Assembly: GCF_034424155.1 (NCBI RefSeq)
Contig: NZ_CP139992.1
Span: 3,922,012-3,986,011, forward strand
Origin: Hafnia alvei
GTDB taxonomy: Bacteria > Pseudomonadota > Gammaproteobacteria > Enterobacterales > Enterobacteriaceae
DNA: 64,000 nt
Direction of reading: 5' to 3'
Shown: one piece after another, positions 38,528 to 49,600 of the stretch
Position numbering within the stretch: the first letter of the stretch is position 1
Layout of the letters: the number at the start of each line of letters is the position of its first letter
The notes under the pieces: model-generated
Told to the model about the DNA's origin: nothing
The model's input: only the letters and a program-made list of their open reading frames with translations
Database searches by the model: none
Translations under genes and position numbers: made by a program

Positions 38528-38986
38528 TCACTCCATTTTAGTAAAGTTGCGATAGTGATCTCGCGTTACGTAAATCAGCCCATCATTAGAGTAGATCAAC
38601 CGATCGGCCTGCCGACGCCCACAACGGTAATTAATATCAGCTTCTCGCCACACCCGCTTAGCTTTTTGGGGTAGGCGTTTTTCACGATTCGAAAAACGAT
38701 CGCCGCCAATCGCTTTGCCAGGGAGCACACTACATAAATTCCCCGCGCTAGGCTCCCACCCTTCCGCTCTGGCCTGTTTTTTCGTGATGTAAAAACTAGG
38801 CAATCGTTGATGTTCGCGTAAGTAGCTGATAACACGATCCTGTTTGGTGAGCTGCTCAATATCTTCTGACGTCGAGGCTGATTGCCCTTCATTACTGCTA
38901 CTGCTGCTGGCAGCCTGACTATTAAGAAATGCCACCCCGCTCAATGCCAGAATAATCAGTAATCCTGTCCACAAACGCTTTGCCAT
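38528..38986 (-). CDS. Secreted barnase-like guanyl-specific ribonuclease
   Basis: 152 residues with an N-terminal signal or anchor (MAKRLWTGLLIILALSGVAF) and a Ser-rich spacer. The RNase domain (about residues 45-152) keeps all barnase catalytic residues: the general base Glu in VWREADINY, the two Arg equivalent to Arg83 and Arg87 in GRRQADRLIY, and the general acid His in VTRDHYRNFTK. It should be an active extracytoplasmic RNase. Barnases are known as secreted toxins or nutrient RNases; which applies is unknown. Confidence 0.93.
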   Translation of the reverse strand: MAKRLWTGLLIILALSGVAFLNSQAASSSSSNEGQSASTSEDIEQLTKQDRVISYLREHQRLPSFYITKKQARAEGWEPSAGNLCSVLPGKAIGGDRFSNREKRLPQKAKRVWREADINYRCGRRQADRLIYSNDGLIYVTRDHYRNFTKME

Positions 38987-39202
38987 ACATCCTCACCCAA
39001 CCATTACATAAAAGATCTAACTAAAAATAATTGCGAAAAATGAAGCACAGATGAAACCCACATTTTTATTTTAGGCCGCTTGATCCACGTGATTACGCAG
39101 AACTGAAAAATCAGCCTCGTACTTATCATAATCGCAGAATAGGGAAACACCAGTAGGTATGGACTGAACAAATAGGAAAATAGCGTAGAGTTTGTCTTAT
39201 AA

Positions 39203-39234
39203 GGGCGAAATACGTAAACACACGCAGTTCGCCC
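39203..39234 (-). terminator. Weak terminator-like hairpin after the succinate-semialdehyde dehydrogenase gene
   Basis: GGGCGAA (39203-39209) and TTCGCCC (39228-39234) pair across an 18-base loop. On the minus strand it is followed by TTATAAG, a poor T tract. Confidence 0.4.
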
Positions 39235-39242
39235 GTTAGGAT

Positions 39243-40703
39243 TTAGAGGTTACCGAGGTGCAACGTTTTCACTTCCATAAACTCTTCCAGACCCAGCGTG
39301 GAGCCTTCACGGCCCAGTCCAGACTCTTTCACCCCGCCAAATGGCGCGAGCTCCGTTGAGACCGAGCATTCATTAATGCCGATCATCCCGCTTTCCAATA
39401 ATTCGGATACGCGGAACACGCGCGAAAGATTCTGAGTATAGAAATAGGCCGCTAAACCAAACGGCGTATCGTTGGCACGTTTGATCACTTCATCTTCAGT
39501 TTTGAAACGATAGCAGGCAGCAACAGGGCCGAAGGTCTCTTCCGATGCCATCAGCATGTCTTCGTTAGCTTCAGCAATCAGCGTTGGTTGGAAGAAATTG
39601 CCGCCCAGCGCATGGCGCTGACCACCTACAATCACTTTCCCGCCGTTTTCTAGGGCATCTTTGACGTGTTGTTCCACTTTATCCACGCCCTTCTCGCTGA
39701 CCAGCGGGCCAACATTCACGCCATCATCCATGCCGTTGCCCACTCTCAGCTGACGTATTTCATCCGCCAAACGACTAATAAACGTATCGTAAATGCTGTC
39801 GTGCAGATAAATACGGTTGATGCATACGCACACTTGTCCCGCATTGCGGAATTTATTTGCCATCACGCCTTTAATTGCGGTATCTAAATCAGCGTCTTCA
39901 AAAACGATGAAAGGCGCATTGCCTCCCAACTCCATTGACACCTTTTTCATGGTTTCAGCGGCATTACGCACCAAGGTTTTACCTACGCCCGTTGAGCCGG
40001 TAAACGAAATTTTACGCACGTCTTTGCTGGCCATAATCACGTCGCTGATAGCCAGCGTATCCCCCGAAACTGCGTTCAACACGCCATCTGGAACACCGGC
40101 TTTCTGCGCCAGCGCCAGCAACGCAAAGGCACACAGCGGAGTTTCATTGGCGGGCTTAATCAAACCGGTACAGCCCGCAGCAAGCGCAGGGCCTAATTTG
40201 CGGGTTAACATCGCTAACGGGAAGTTCCACGGCGTAATCGCCGCCACTACCCCAACAGGTTCACGCGTCGCCCATATGCGCGAACCCGGTTTCACCGGTG
40301 GGATTATCTCACCGTTGGCACGCTTGGCTTCTTCAGCGAACCACTGAATAAAACTAGCGGCATAATCCACCTCACCCAACGCTTCTTTAAGCGGCTTACC
40401 CTGCTCTGCCACCATCAGTTCGGCCAAAAATGGCTTATTTTCAACGATCAGATGATACCAATTCTGTAGGATTTCAGAGCGTTGCTTGGCCGTCGTTTTA
40501 CGCCATGCAGGTAATGCTTCGCTGGCTGCACGAATTGCGGCCTGAGTCTCTTTTTGTCCTGCATTGGCGACTTTAGCTACCACTTCACCTGTTGCAGGGT
40601 TAGTGACTTCATAGGTATTCGAGGCGTCCTGCCATTGACCAGCAACAAAGAAGCCGGTTTTAAAGAATTCATTTTTCTTAAGTTTTTCGTGTAATGGGTT
40701 CAC
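39243..40703 (-). CDS. NAD(P)-dependent succinate-semialdehyde dehydrogenase (GabD-like)
   Basis: 486 residues from a GTG at 40703 with an excellent GGAGG five bases upstream; a GTG at 40733 would add 10 residues without a ribosome site. Aldehyde dehydrogenase family: general base Glu in VSMELGGNAPFIVFEDAD, nucleophile Cys in FRNAGQVCVCINRIY, and cofactor loop FTGSTGVGK. The double-Cys context VCVC is that of GabD. It would oxidise succinic semialdehyde to succinate. No GABA transaminase lies nearby, so a link with the gad genes is uncertain. Confidence 0.85.
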   Translation of the reverse strand: MNPLHEKLKKNEFFKTGFFVAGQWQDASNTYEVTNPATGEVVAKVANAGQKETQAAIRAASEALPAWRKTTAKQRSEILQNWYHLIVENKPFLAELMVAEQGKPLKEALGEVDYAASFIQWFAEEAKRANGEIIPPVKPGSRIWATREPVGVVAAITPWNFPLAMLTRKLGPALAAGCTGLIKPANETPLCAFALLALAQKAGVPDGVLNAVSGDTLAISDVIMASKDVRKISFTGSTGVGKTLVRNAAETMKKVSMELGGNAPFIVFEDADLDTAIKGVMANKFRNAGQVCVCINRIYLHDSIYDTFISRLADEIRQLRVGNGMDDGVNVGPLVSEKGVDKVEQHVKDALENGGKVIVGGQRHALGGNFFQPTLIAEANEDMLMASEETFGPVAACYRFKTEDEVIKRANDTPFGLAAYFYTQNLSRVFRVSELLESGMIGINECSVSTELAPFGGVKESGLGREGSTLGLEEFMEVKTLHLGNL

Positions 40704-40873
40704 TTCTGCCTCCAGAATCGCCGCGATGCTCACAAATGAGGTTCACTGTGAGTGGTAAAAAAAATGCACACCGAAGAGTATAGAGGAAGATTTTTGAGGT
40801 GGAGATAAGAAGTCGATGAATTTTAACCGGTGCTAGCGACATTCCTTATTTTAGTCAAGGAACGTTATTATTC

Positions 40874-40902
40874 GCCAAGCGTAAGAAATCTTAGCGCTTG
40901 GC
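40874..40902. other. Hairpin downstream of hdeB
   Basis: Perfect 8-bp arms GCCAAGCG (40874-40881) and CGCTTGGC (40895-40902), 15 bases past the hdeB stop. No T run follows on the hdeB strand, so terminator function is uncertain. Confidence 0.45.
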
Positions 40903-40916
40903 ATTAGATTTAAATC

Positions 40917-41231
40917 TTAGTGCGCAACTAAATCCTGCAATTTATTTTTAAACTCATAGACTTTTTTGTCTTGGTTTTTCTTACAGAATTCAACCATAGG
41001 CGGCACAGCAATAACGGCTGATTCACGCAAAGAAACAGAGTCACCGCCTTTATAGTCGGTGACATCATCAAGCATAAAGAAGGCAATCGGAGCCATAGCT
41101 TTAGGATTAAGGTCGAGAAATTCTTTGCAGCTCATATTCTTAGGTGTCATATCTACATTAGCAGCAAAAGTTGAGCTCAGGGGAATAAACAATGCAGCAG
41201 AGAGCGTGGCAATAAGAATTGATTTCTTCAT
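40917..41231 (-). CDS. hdeB: Periplasmic acid-stress chaperone HdeB
   Basis: 104 residues with a signal peptide (MKKSILIATLSAALFIPLSS, TFAA). The mature part matches HdeB: two Cys for the single disulfide (NMSCKEFLDLNPKAM and MVEFCKKN), and the YKGGDSVSL motif. HdeA/HdeB unfold at low pH and bind denatured periplasmic proteins. No hdeA copy is present beside it. It is the first member of the acid-resistance island that continues through adiA. Confidence 0.93.
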   Translation of the reverse strand: MKKSILIATLSAALFIPLSSTFAANVDMTPKNMSCKEFLDLNPKAMAPIAFFMLDDVTDYKGGDSVSLRESAVIAVPPMVEFCKKNQDKKVYEFKNKLQDLVAH

Positions 41232-41941
41232 AAAAACCTCAGTGAGTTAATGATGAGTTATTGATGAAAGAACAATACATTTTAAAATTATAAATTCAAA
41301 TCAATAAAACAGTCTGTTTACATAAAGTTTATAAACCATTAATTAGATGTGGCATAAATAGATAAAAAAATATAATTTACAACTAATACTTTATGAGTTA
41401 TCTGACGAGTGTAATCCACAACCTACGCCTTTCTAGCGCCCGCCCTATAGACGATATCACCTCAGACACCTATCATATTCACTGTAACGCCAAGACACTA
41501 TAAAAAAACCTGATTTAAGTTAATGTATTTTCATTAACCTCTAATAAAAATAAATTCATCGTGACCAGTTGCCAAAACATGCGTATCACTACATTAGAAC
41601 TGTACGCTAACGTATATGATAAACCTGTTAAATAACGCAAAGGTATTTTGTGAAGATTATATATATTTTTATTATCGGTATTATGTGCATACCCGCCCTA
41701 CATTCAGACCATGAACATGGCATGCAAAAATCATCAATTACCTATTTAATTCATAAGGTTAACATAAAGGATACCACAAAGAGCATTATGAATAGCCCAT
41801 TGTTAAATAATAGAAAATGCTTCACACTGACGTTGATATGTTCAACAAAACATATACACTAAAGATATTTCAACTCACGAAATAATTGCCTCTATACAAA
41901 TCACCGCATAATTAAAGAAATGAAGTTTGAGCGCCATTAAC
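41232..41941. other. AT-rich gap between hdeB and hha-like gene
   Basis: About 710 bases, markedly AT-rich, holding the hdeB promoter on one strand and a weak 70-codon frame on the other (41650-41862). The composition is typical of DNA silenced by H-NS/Hha. No other gene is supported. Confidence 0.5.
41650..41862 (+). CDS. Hypothetical small secreted or membrane peptide
   Basis: 70 codons starting with GTG and preceded by AAAGG at suitable spacing. The N-terminus KIIYIFIIGIMCIPALHSDH looks like a signal peptide. The remainder has no recognisable family and lies in very AT-rich DNA, where chance frames are common. It may not be a gene. Confidence 0.25.
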   Translation: MKIIYIFIIGIMCIPALHSDHEHGMQKSSITYLIHKVNIKDTTKSIMNSPLLNNRKCFTLTLICSTKHIH

Positions 41942-42151
41942 ATGAAGAAAACAAAACAAGATTGGCTATTACAGCTTCGCCGCTGTACATGCAAGGACAC
42001 ACTAGAAAAAGTTATTGAAGCTAATAATTATAAACTCAGAAAAAACGACCTTATCATTTTCTACTCTGCGGCCGATCATCGACTCGCTGAAATAACAATG
42101 AATAAACTCTACGACAAAATCCCTGCCTGTGTCTGGTCATTTGTAAGATAG
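41942..42151 (+). CDS. Hha/YmoA-family nucleoid-associated modulator
   Basis: 69 residues from the ATG at 41942; a TTG at 41927 is less likely. The family core is nearly intact: [20 protein letters not shown], then [20 protein letters not shown] and [10 protein letters not shown]. Hha proteins bind H-NS and strengthen silencing of horizontally acquired and acid-stress genes. Its place directly upstream of gadB, in AT-rich DNA, suggests local control of the island. It is likely an extra copy besides a chromosomal hha, which is not in this window. Confidence 0.92.
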   Translation: MKKTKQDWLLQLRRCTCKDTLEKVIEANNYKLRKNDLIIFYSAADHRLAEITMNKLYDKIPACVWSFVR

Positions 42152-42190
42152 CGGCTACCTGTATACATAAAACTTAAAGCAAAGGCAGCA

Positions 42191-42206
42191 TCCTACACTT
42201 GTAGGA
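42191..42206. promoter_or_regulatory. Palindromic box upstream of gadB (EvgA-box-like)
   Basis: TCCTACACTTGTAGGA: perfect 7-base arms TCCTACA/TGTAGGA around CT, 172 bases before the gadB ATG. It shares the CCTAC-N4-GTAGG pattern with a site upstream of adiC. I recall reported EvgA sites as having a similar TACA...TGTA palindrome; binding here is inferred. Confidence 0.6.
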
Positions 42207-42378
42207 AAATGACTTCATTTCTCCCACCTCATCTAACATCGTTAAAAATATTACTCTCGAGGTTAAAACAAGAACACCTTCGTTGATAAAACTGAGAGCA
42301 ATAATAATGTTTAATCATGTAACTAGAGTGAATCTAGCATCTAGCTTAAATATGACGTCAATCTTTTAGAGGTGATAC

Positions 42379-43779
42379 ATGAATAATAAACAAACGCTGA
42401 AATGCAATGATGGACTAGACGATGTTTACGCTTCCATTGAGTTAGCATCCTCATTACCAAAAACAAAATTCCCAGCTCAAGAACATGACCCTCGTAATAT
42501 TTTTAACGCAGTGCGTGATGAATTAATGTTAGACGGCAACTCTCGTCAAAATTTGGCAACCTTTTGCCAAACCTGGGTTGATGAAGAGATTCGTGATCTG
42601 ATGGATTTATCAATTGATAAAAACATGATTGATAAAGATGAATATCCACAGACTGCCGAAATTGAAACTCGCTGTGTTCACATGCTAGCCGATCTTTGGA
42701 ACTCTCCAACACCTGAAACGACGCTAGGCTGCTCTACTATTGGCTCATCAGAAGCCGCCATGCTGGGTGGATTAGCGCTTAAGTGGCAGTGGCGCAAAAA
42801 GCGTGCGGCCTTAGGCCTATCGACTGATAAACCGAACCTAATCTGCGGCCCAGTACAGATTTGCTGGCATAAATTTGCCCGTTATTTTGATGTTGAACTG
42901 CGTGAAATCCCGCTGCAAGGCGACCGCCTCATTATGAGCCCAGAAGAAGTCCTGAAGCGCGTCGACGAAAATACGATCGGCGTAGTCCCCACGCTCGGCG
43001 TTACTTTCACGTGCCAATATGAACCGGTAAAACAGGTTCACGATGCCCTCGACCAGTTGCAGAAAGAAACGGGTCTAGATATCCCAATGCACATTGATGG
43101 CGCAAGTGGCGGTTTCTTAGCCCCATTCTGCGCACCCGATCTTGAATGGGATTTCCGCCTACCTCGCGTAAAATCCATTAATGCTTCCGGCCACAAATTC
43201 GGCCTTGCTCCGCTCGGGACTGGCTGGGTGATTTGGCGTGAAGCGGCTGACCTACCACAAGAACTTATTTTCAACGTTAATTATCTTGGCGGCGACATGC
43301 CAACCTTCGCGCTGAATTTCTCGCGCCCAGGCGGCCAAATTATTGCGCAGTATTACAACTTCTTGCGTTTAGGCCGCGAAGGCTATGCCAAAATTCACAA
43401 TGCCTGTTATTCAACGGCCCAATACTTAGCCCAAGAAATTGAAAAACTGGGCCCATTCGAAATGATCTTTGATGGTGATTGCGAAAAAGGCATCCCTGCA
43501 CTTGCTTGGAAGCTGAAAGACAACGCCTCAACAAATGGCTATACCTTGTACGATTTGGCTGACAGACTACGCAGCCGTGGTTGGCAGGTGCCAGCCTATT
43601 CCATGCCGGCTGAGCGTGAAGACCTCGTGGTTCAACGCATCCTCGTCCGACATGGCGTTAGCCGCGACCTCGGTAGCTTATTGATTGATGATATGAAACG
43701 GGCGCTTGATTATTTCGAAAAACACCCAGTGAGCCATGCTCTATCAGCAAAAGAAGCCGGTGGATTTAACCACGGTTAA
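42379..43779 (+). CDS. gadB: Glutamate decarboxylase GadB
   Basis: 466 residues, the same length as E. coli GadA/GadB. The PLP-binding Lys is in [17 protein letters not shown], with the conserved [14 protein letters not shown] before it. It converts glutamate to GABA, consuming a proton. The penultimate residue is His (GGFNHG), equivalent to His465 of E. coli GadB, which closes the active site at neutral pH, so pH gating appears kept. The RBS AGAGGTG is strong. gadC and a glutaminase follow. Confidence 0.97.
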   Translation: MNNKQTLKCNDGLDDVYASIELASSLPKTKFPAQEHDPRNIFNAVRDELMLDGNSRQNLATFCQTWVDEEIRDLMDLSIDKNMIDKDEYPQTAEIETRCVHMLADLWNSPTPETTLGCSTIGSSEAAMLGGLALKWQWRKKRAALGLSTDKPNLICGPVQICWHKFARYFDVELREIPLQGDRLIMSPEEVLKRVDENTIGVVPTLGVTFTCQYEPVKQVHDALDQLQKETGLDIPMHIDGASGGFLAPFCAPDLEWDFRLPRVKSINASGHKFGLAPLGTGWVIWREAADLPQELIFNVNYLGGDMPTFALNFSRPGGQIIAQYYNFLRLGREGYAKIHNACYSTAQYLAQEIEKLGPFEMIFDGDCEKGIPALAWKLKDNASTNGYTLYDLADRLRSRGWQVPAYSMPAEREDLVVQRILVRHGVSRDLGSLLIDDMKRALDYFEKHPVSHALSAKEAGGFNHG

Positions 43780-43931
43780 ATTTTATTAGTTTTTCCTATG
43801 ATTATTTAATCAATAACTTTATTAGATTTATATAATCTAGGCCTCCCTATATTTAATAGACAACAGCTGCCCTTTCATAACTATATTCCGTAAGGAATAG
43901 AGAGGGTAATTGTTGTTTCAAGGAAATAACA

Positions 43932-45479
43932 ATGGCGAATATAAAAGCCTCACCGGTGACAAACCAATTATCGTTATTAGGCTTCTTTGCTATAACGGCA
44001 TCAATGGTTATGGCTGTATATGAATATCCCACTTTTGCAACTTCAGGATTTAGCTTAGTCTTCTTTCTGCTGCTCGGTGGTATTTTATGGTTTATTCCTG
44101 TAGGCCTGTGTGCCGCAGAAATGGCCACAGTTGAAGGCTGGGAAGAAGGCGGCGTTTTTACTTGGGTATCTAAGACTCTCGGCGAGCGATGGGGGTTTGC
44201 CGCAATCTCATTTGGGTATCTGCAAATTGCAGTAGGCTTTATCCCGATGCTATATTTTATTTTAGGTGCTTTATCTTTCATCCTAAAATGGCCAGCGCTC
44301 AATGAAGATCCGATAACAAAAACCATTGCTGGATTAATTATCCTCTGGGCATTAGCGATTACTCAGTTCAGCGGCACAAAATACACCGCTCGCATTGCAA
44401 AAATCGGTTTCTTTGCGGGTATTTTACTACCTGCACTCATTCTGGTTGTTTTGGCCATTAGCTATTTAGCAAGTGGTGCACCGTTACAGATTGAAATGAG
44501 CACAACGACCTTCTTCCCTGATTTCACACAAATCGGAACCTTGGTTGTATTTGTTGCCTTCATTCTGAGCTACATGGGCGTTGAAGCGTCAGCAACGCAC
44601 GTCAACGAAATGAAAAACCCAGGTCGTGATTACCCTATTGCGATGATACTGCTGATGATTGCCGCTATTTGCTTAAGCTCAATCGGCGGACTTTCTGTTG
44701 CTTCCGTTATCCCACATAATGACATTAACCTATCTAGCGGTGTCGTCCAGACATTCAACGTGCTAATTTCCCATTACGGCCCCGGCTTCGAATGGGCGAC
44801 TCGTATCATTGCTGCACTGCTGATGCTGGGTGTTTTAGCCGAAGTCGCGTCTTGGATCGTTGGGCCTTCACGCGGTATGTTTGTCACCGCACAAAAGGGC
44901 ATACTTCCTAAAAGCTTTGCGAAAGTGAACAAGAACGGCGTACCTGTTGCATTAGTTATTTCTCAATTGGCTATTACGACCATTGCGTTAACTATTCTGA
45001 CGAACACCGGTGGCGGCAGCAATATGTCGTTCCTAATCGCATTGTCATTAACAGTGGTTATATATCTCTGTAGCTATTTCATGTTGTTCTTGGGTTATAT
45101 TCAATTAATCCGTAAACAGCCTGAGAAAAAGCGTGCTTTCCATATCCCTGGCGGCAAGAATTTCAAAATTCTGATTGCTGTTGTTGGGCTAGTAATTTCA
45201 ATCCTTGCCTTCGTTGTTTCATTCTTCCCGCCAAGTTCATTACCAGGCGGTGAGGCAAATGATGTTTACGTTGAACTGTTGGTTGTTAGTTTCCTGATTG
45301 TATTGTCCATACCTTTCATCGTTTATGCATTGCATAGCAAGAAAGGGAAAACAACCAATGCGACCCTAGTACCTATCAAGTCTCACAACGCGCCAGAGGG
45401 GCATTTCTTCATGCATCCACGCGCACGTTCAACACATCATTTTGTTGTTGGCAGCGAAAAGAAAATTGATAGTAAATAG
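43932..45479 (+). CDS. gadC: Glutamate/GABA antiporter GadC
   Basis: 515 residues, APC superfamily, twelve transmembrane helices, close to E. coli GadC (511). Family landmarks: [40 protein letters not shown] and the cytoplasmic C-terminal segment (about the last 40 residues), which in E. coli acts as a pH-dependent plug. It exchanges external glutamate for internal GABA, completing the GAD acid-resistance cycle with GadB, 152 bases upstream. Confidence 0.96.
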   Translation: MANIKASPVTNQLSLLGFFAITASMVMAVYEYPTFATSGFSLVFFLLLGGILWFIPVGLCAAEMATVEGWEEGGVFTWVSKTLGERWGFAAISFGYLQIAVGFIPMLYFILGALSFILKWPALNEDPITKTIAGLIILWALAITQFSGTKYTARIAKIGFFAGILLPALILVVLAISYLASGAPLQIEMSTTTFFPDFTQIGTLVVFVAFILSYMGVEASATHVNEMKNPGRDYPIAMILLMIAAICLSSIGGLSVASVIPHNDINLSSGVVQTFNVLISHYGPGFEWATRIIAALLMLGVLAEVASWIVGPSRGMFVTAQKGILPKSFAKVNKNGVPVALVISQLAITTIALTILTNTGGGSNMSFLIALSLTVVIYLCSYFMLFLGYIQLIRKQPEKKRAFHIPGGKNFKILIAVVGLVISILAFVVSFFPPSSLPGGEANDVYVELLVVSFLIVLSIPFIVYALHSKKGKTTNATLVPIKSHNAPEGHFFMHPRARSTHHFVVGSEKKIDSK

Positions 45480-45511
45480 TTAGCATTTCTCCTCAGAAAC
45501 AAAAGCCCCCT

Positions 45512-45550
45512 GAAACGCCTAATTATTCATTAGGCGTTTCTTACTCTTTA
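45512..45550 (+). terminator. Terminator between gadC and glutaminase gene
   Basis: GAAACGCCTAA (45512-45522) and TTAGGCGTTTC (45530-45540) form an 11-bp perfect stem, followed by TTACTCTTTAG. The short, interrupted T tract may allow read-through into the glutaminase gene. Confidence 0.65.
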
Positions 45551-45583
45551 GAGACTAAAATATTTCACAGTAGGGTTAACTTT

Positions 45584-46522
45584 ATGACCATGATTCTAAA
45601 TAATGTACAAGATGCATTAGTGAACGCCTATTCCCAATTCTCACTGCTCGAGGGCGGGGAAAACGCAAACTATATTCCTTATTTAGCAAGCATCCCAAAT
45701 AACGTCTCATCTATGGCTATTGTCACCGTTGATGGCGATATTCTGTCTCAGGGAGATTCTGACTTCCGCTTTGCTTTAGAATCTATTTCCAAAGTATGTT
45801 CGCTTGCCTTAGCACTCGAAGACGTAGGACCAGCAGAGGTGCAAAACAAAATTGGAGCCGATCCGACGGGGCTACCCTTTAATTCAGTGATTGCGTTGGA
45901 ATTGCATAACGGAAAACCCTTATCGCCATTGGTTAACGCGGGTGCTATGTCTACCGTTAGCCTCCTTAAAGCAAACAGCAGCGAACATCGATGGGAGCGT
46001 ATTCTCGATATTCAGCAACAGCTAGCCGGCGCGCCGATTTCATTGTGCGAAGAACTTAATCACTCAGAGCAAACCACTAACTTTCATAATAGAGCCATTG
46101 CATGGCTGCTTTATTCTGCCGATGCCATGTATTGTGATCCCATGGAGGCCTGTGATGTATATACCCGTCAGTGCTCAACACTAGTTAATACCGTTGAGCT
46201 TGCGACGATGGCGGCCACCTTTGCCGCTGGCGGTATAAATCCAATGACACAGAAAAAAGTATTAACCGCAGCGAATATTCCTTTCCTGCTCGCTGAAATG
46301 ACCATGGAAGGAATGTATGGAAGCTCTGGCGATTGGGCTTATACCGTTGGCTTGCCTGCAAAAAGCGGCGTCGGTGGAGGGATTTTAACGGTAGTTCCGG
46401 GTGTGATGGGAATTGCGGCATTCTCTCCACCGCTGGATGCCATGGGTAACAGCGTGCGAGGCCAAAAAATGACAGCTGCCTTCACTCAGCAATTGGGTTA
46501 TAACCTGTATAAAAATCGCTAA
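45584..46522 (+). CDS. glsA: Glutaminase (YbaS/GlsA1-like)
   Basis: 312 residues, serine-dependent glutaminase family (beta-lactamase fold). The active-site Ser-x-x-Lys is in FALESISKVCSLALAL. The conserved LPFNSVIALEL, NAGAMSTVSLL and SGVGGGILTVVPG stretches are present. It hydrolyses glutamine to glutamate and ammonia. In E. coli acid-activated YbaS works with GadC in glutamine-dependent acid resistance; its position behind gadBC points to the same job. Confidence 0.95.
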   Translation: MTMILNNVQDALVNAYSQFSLLEGGENANYIPYLASIPNNVSSMAIVTVDGDILSQGDSDFRFALESISKVCSLALALEDVGPAEVQNKIGADPTGLPFNSVIALELHNGKPLSPLVNAGAMSTVSLLKANSSEHRWERILDIQQQLAGAPISLCEELNHSEQTTNFHNRAIAWLLYSADAMYCDPMEACDVYTRQCSTLVNTVELATMAATFAAGGINPMTQKKVLTAANIPFLLAEMTMEGMYGSSGDWAYTVGLPAKSGVGGGILTVVPGVMGIAAFSPPLDAMGNSVRGQKMTAAFTQQLGYNLYKNR

Positions 46523-46584
46523 AATCCAACGCCGCTGTTTCGCTCGCTCAATAGATAAATCGGCTGAAACAGATGAAAGAACTT

Positions 46585-46640
46585 AATGGCTCCATCTTCT
46601 CTCTAAATTTTGACGATTTCGATGGAGCCATTTATTTTAC
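46585..46640. terminator. Hairpin between convergent glutaminase and evgS genes
   Basis: AATGGCTCCATC (46585-46596) and GATGGAGCCATT (46621-46632) form a 12-bp perfect stem with a 24-base AT-rich loop, then TATTTTAC. It may end both convergent genes, though the loop is long. Confidence 0.55.
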
Positions 46641-46651
46641 ATAAACATTAT

Positions 46652-49600
46652 TCATGTCGGTGAAAAGCTATTAATCGCCTCTCTTAAACGATTTAGCTCA
46701 ACCTCAAGCAGTTTCATTCCATGTTCAATGGCTGAATCATCAGTCTGAACCACTAAATAGTTCTCTAACTTTTCGGCTAGTTCCTGTAATTTCGCCGCAC
46801 CAAGAATTTGGGCAGTGCCATTAATACGATGCATATGCATTTTGAATGCAGTCCAATCACCGGCCATTTTAGCCTCCTGCGCAGCAAGATAATCTTTATT
46901 ATTTTCTTGCTGAGACTGTTCCAACATCTGCTGCATTAATTTTGGATCATTTAATGCCAGCGATCGTAGCGTCGCAATATCAATAATTTCGTCTAGCTGG
47001 TAAGTCATATTTATCGTTCCCACAGAGGCCAATGCAGAAGCCAATTGTTGTAAATTAATCGGTTTGAAAAGGCATGCGTTCATACCAATTGCTAGGCATC
47101 GATCTTTTTCCTGCGTTTGGGCATTTGCGGTTAAGCCCCAAATAACGATATCACTATTAAAACTTCGAATATGACGGGTCAAAGTCACCCCATCCATATT
47201 CGGCATATTGACATCCGTTATTACCAAGTCATAGCTATTTTCATTTATCAGTATCAGCGCGTCATTTCCATCACTCGCCTCATCGACTTTATATCCCAGC
47301 GTATCTAATTGACGACGCAGCAGCAGACGGTTAACCGGATGATCGTCAACGATCAATATTTTTAGTTTCTTGGCAGGATATACTGCGGGCTGCAGCTCAA
47401 CCGAGCTAATCATCGCTTCATGAGATACCGCCGTGACCAGATCGATCGTCATCGTTGTCCCTTGTCCAACCTGACTCACCAGCCCCAGTTTTCCATTCAT
47501 ACGCGTCACTAATTCTCGGCAAATCAAAAGCCCTAACCCAGAGCCTGTCTGCCGTTTACCCGTTTCAGTTTGACTGTAGGGTTTAAAGAGCCGTTCCTGA
47601 TCTTCTTGGCTAATGCCCGCCCCGGTGTCTGTCACTCGTAAAATCAGCTGGGTTTGGCCAGAACGCGTGGCGATGGACTCTGCACTGACCTCAACACCAC
47701 CGTGTTCTGTGAATTTTATAGCATTGCTTAGCAGATTGGAGAGCAATTGCTTGGTTGCCTGAGGATCTAGACGTAAATATTCCCCTTTGACCAGTCGATT
47801 AACAAAGGTGAGTTTGAGCTGTTTCTGCTTGGCAAGACCTTCAAATCCTCTCATCACCGTCGTAATCAGCACATCGAGATTGACCCAATCTGGAGATAAT
47901 TCAAAGCTCCCAGATTCGATTTTATTCATATCTAAAATGTCGCCGATCAATCCCAGCAATGACTGAGCCGTGGCGTAAGCCAGCGAAATAGACTCTTTAT
48001 CTTCTTCAGGGCTTTGGTTATGTAGCGCCAGTAATTCAAGGAATCCCATTACCGCACTGACTGGCGTGCGAATCTCATGGCTCATGCTGGCTAAGAAGGT
48101 ACTTTTCGCCTCATTAGCCTGGATCGCTTTGTCTTTTTCAGTTTGCAATGCACTGAGCAACTGTCGGGATTCCGTCACATCTTGCCACCCACAGATTAGC
48201 GTTGGCATAACGTTGTCAGACGGCATAACACAAAGCGTAATCCAATGAATAATATGGCGATCCTCTCGACCATTGTTCAGCATAATGCTGTGCTCAATAA
48301 CCTTATCCGGGATCAGACCATGTTGAATGTCTCGGTTGAGAACCGAAAAAATATCAGACAGTGGGTTACGACTATCAAACAAAGATGTAGAGGTCACATT
48401 TTTCTGGTCAGTTGAAAAAAACGACATAAAAGCACTGTTATAGCTTTGAACTTCACCATCAAGAGAAATGGTATAAACCGGTATGGGGATCGAATTAGAT
48501 AATGTTTTTCTAAAGCTGAGTTGATTCTCTAAATCCGCCTGAGATTGTTTTCTCATACGAACTTCCCGTGATAGGTATCCACCCCATAACAAGAAACTCA
48601 AAATAATAAAAATAGACAGTGTAATGACAATATAAAATTGCTTGTTATATAGATGCCAAGTGTCAATTTTTATATCTGGTAGCTTAACCCATTTTGAGGA
48701 AATAAATAATATCGATTTTGGCGGGATATTATCTAACGCTTTATTCAATATCTGCTTTAACTCTTGATCCCCACGCGGGATAGCAAAACTGACTAAAGCC
48801 GGCGCTTCATCCGCCATGATCTCATATTTGAGTTGATTTGGATAATAGTGGTCTATCATGTAACGAGCGGTTAGCTGCGTTGATATGACAGCATCAACTT
48901 TTCCCTCAGCCAAAAGATTGAGTCCAATGCTGGTATTTTCGACCTGCACAATCTTGATCCCTGGATATTTGGTAGGCAATTTTTCCGTAAGTATATGCAT
49001 AGTAGTCACTGCTACTTTCATACCCGGCAACAGCTCAGCTTTGCTAGAAGAAGCTCTCACTACGATAGCAAAAGGCGTCGTAATAATGGGATGAGTAAAT
49101 GAAATTAACTCCTCACGGCTAGGACTATATGTTGCCGTAGGGAGTATATTCCAATCACCGTTTAGCATTTTATCAACCATTTCGGTATTGGAATTAGCCG
49201 TCACCGTTTCAAACTCTAAGCCCGTCTGCAAATGAATAAGATTGAGGATATCGCCTGTCACACCTCTGATTTCATTATTCTCATCCAAGAGTGTAAACGG
49301 CGCATAATACGGATTAATTAATACTTTAAGTTTGGGATGTTTCTCTAACCAACGCTGTTCCTGAGGGGTTAGTGATAAAGGTTTCGTCAAAAGCGCAGGA
49401 TTACCGCTCTCTAGCCACGGCTGAGAGATATGATTAGTAATAGGATTTGTCAATCCTACTAAAAAACTATTAATAATAGGGATTAGAGGCGATTGCGTAT
49501 CTAGAGCGATAAACTGATTATGTATCGGTGATGTACGCCAGAATTTTATAATACTTAATGACTGATGGAAATCACGCATTATAGTCGTGCCACTGGCAAG

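Noticed and set aside
39243-40703. Membership of the GabD-like dehydrogenase in a GABA shunt with gadB
   Set aside because: No GABA transaminase is nearby and GadC would export the GABA; kept only as a possibility.
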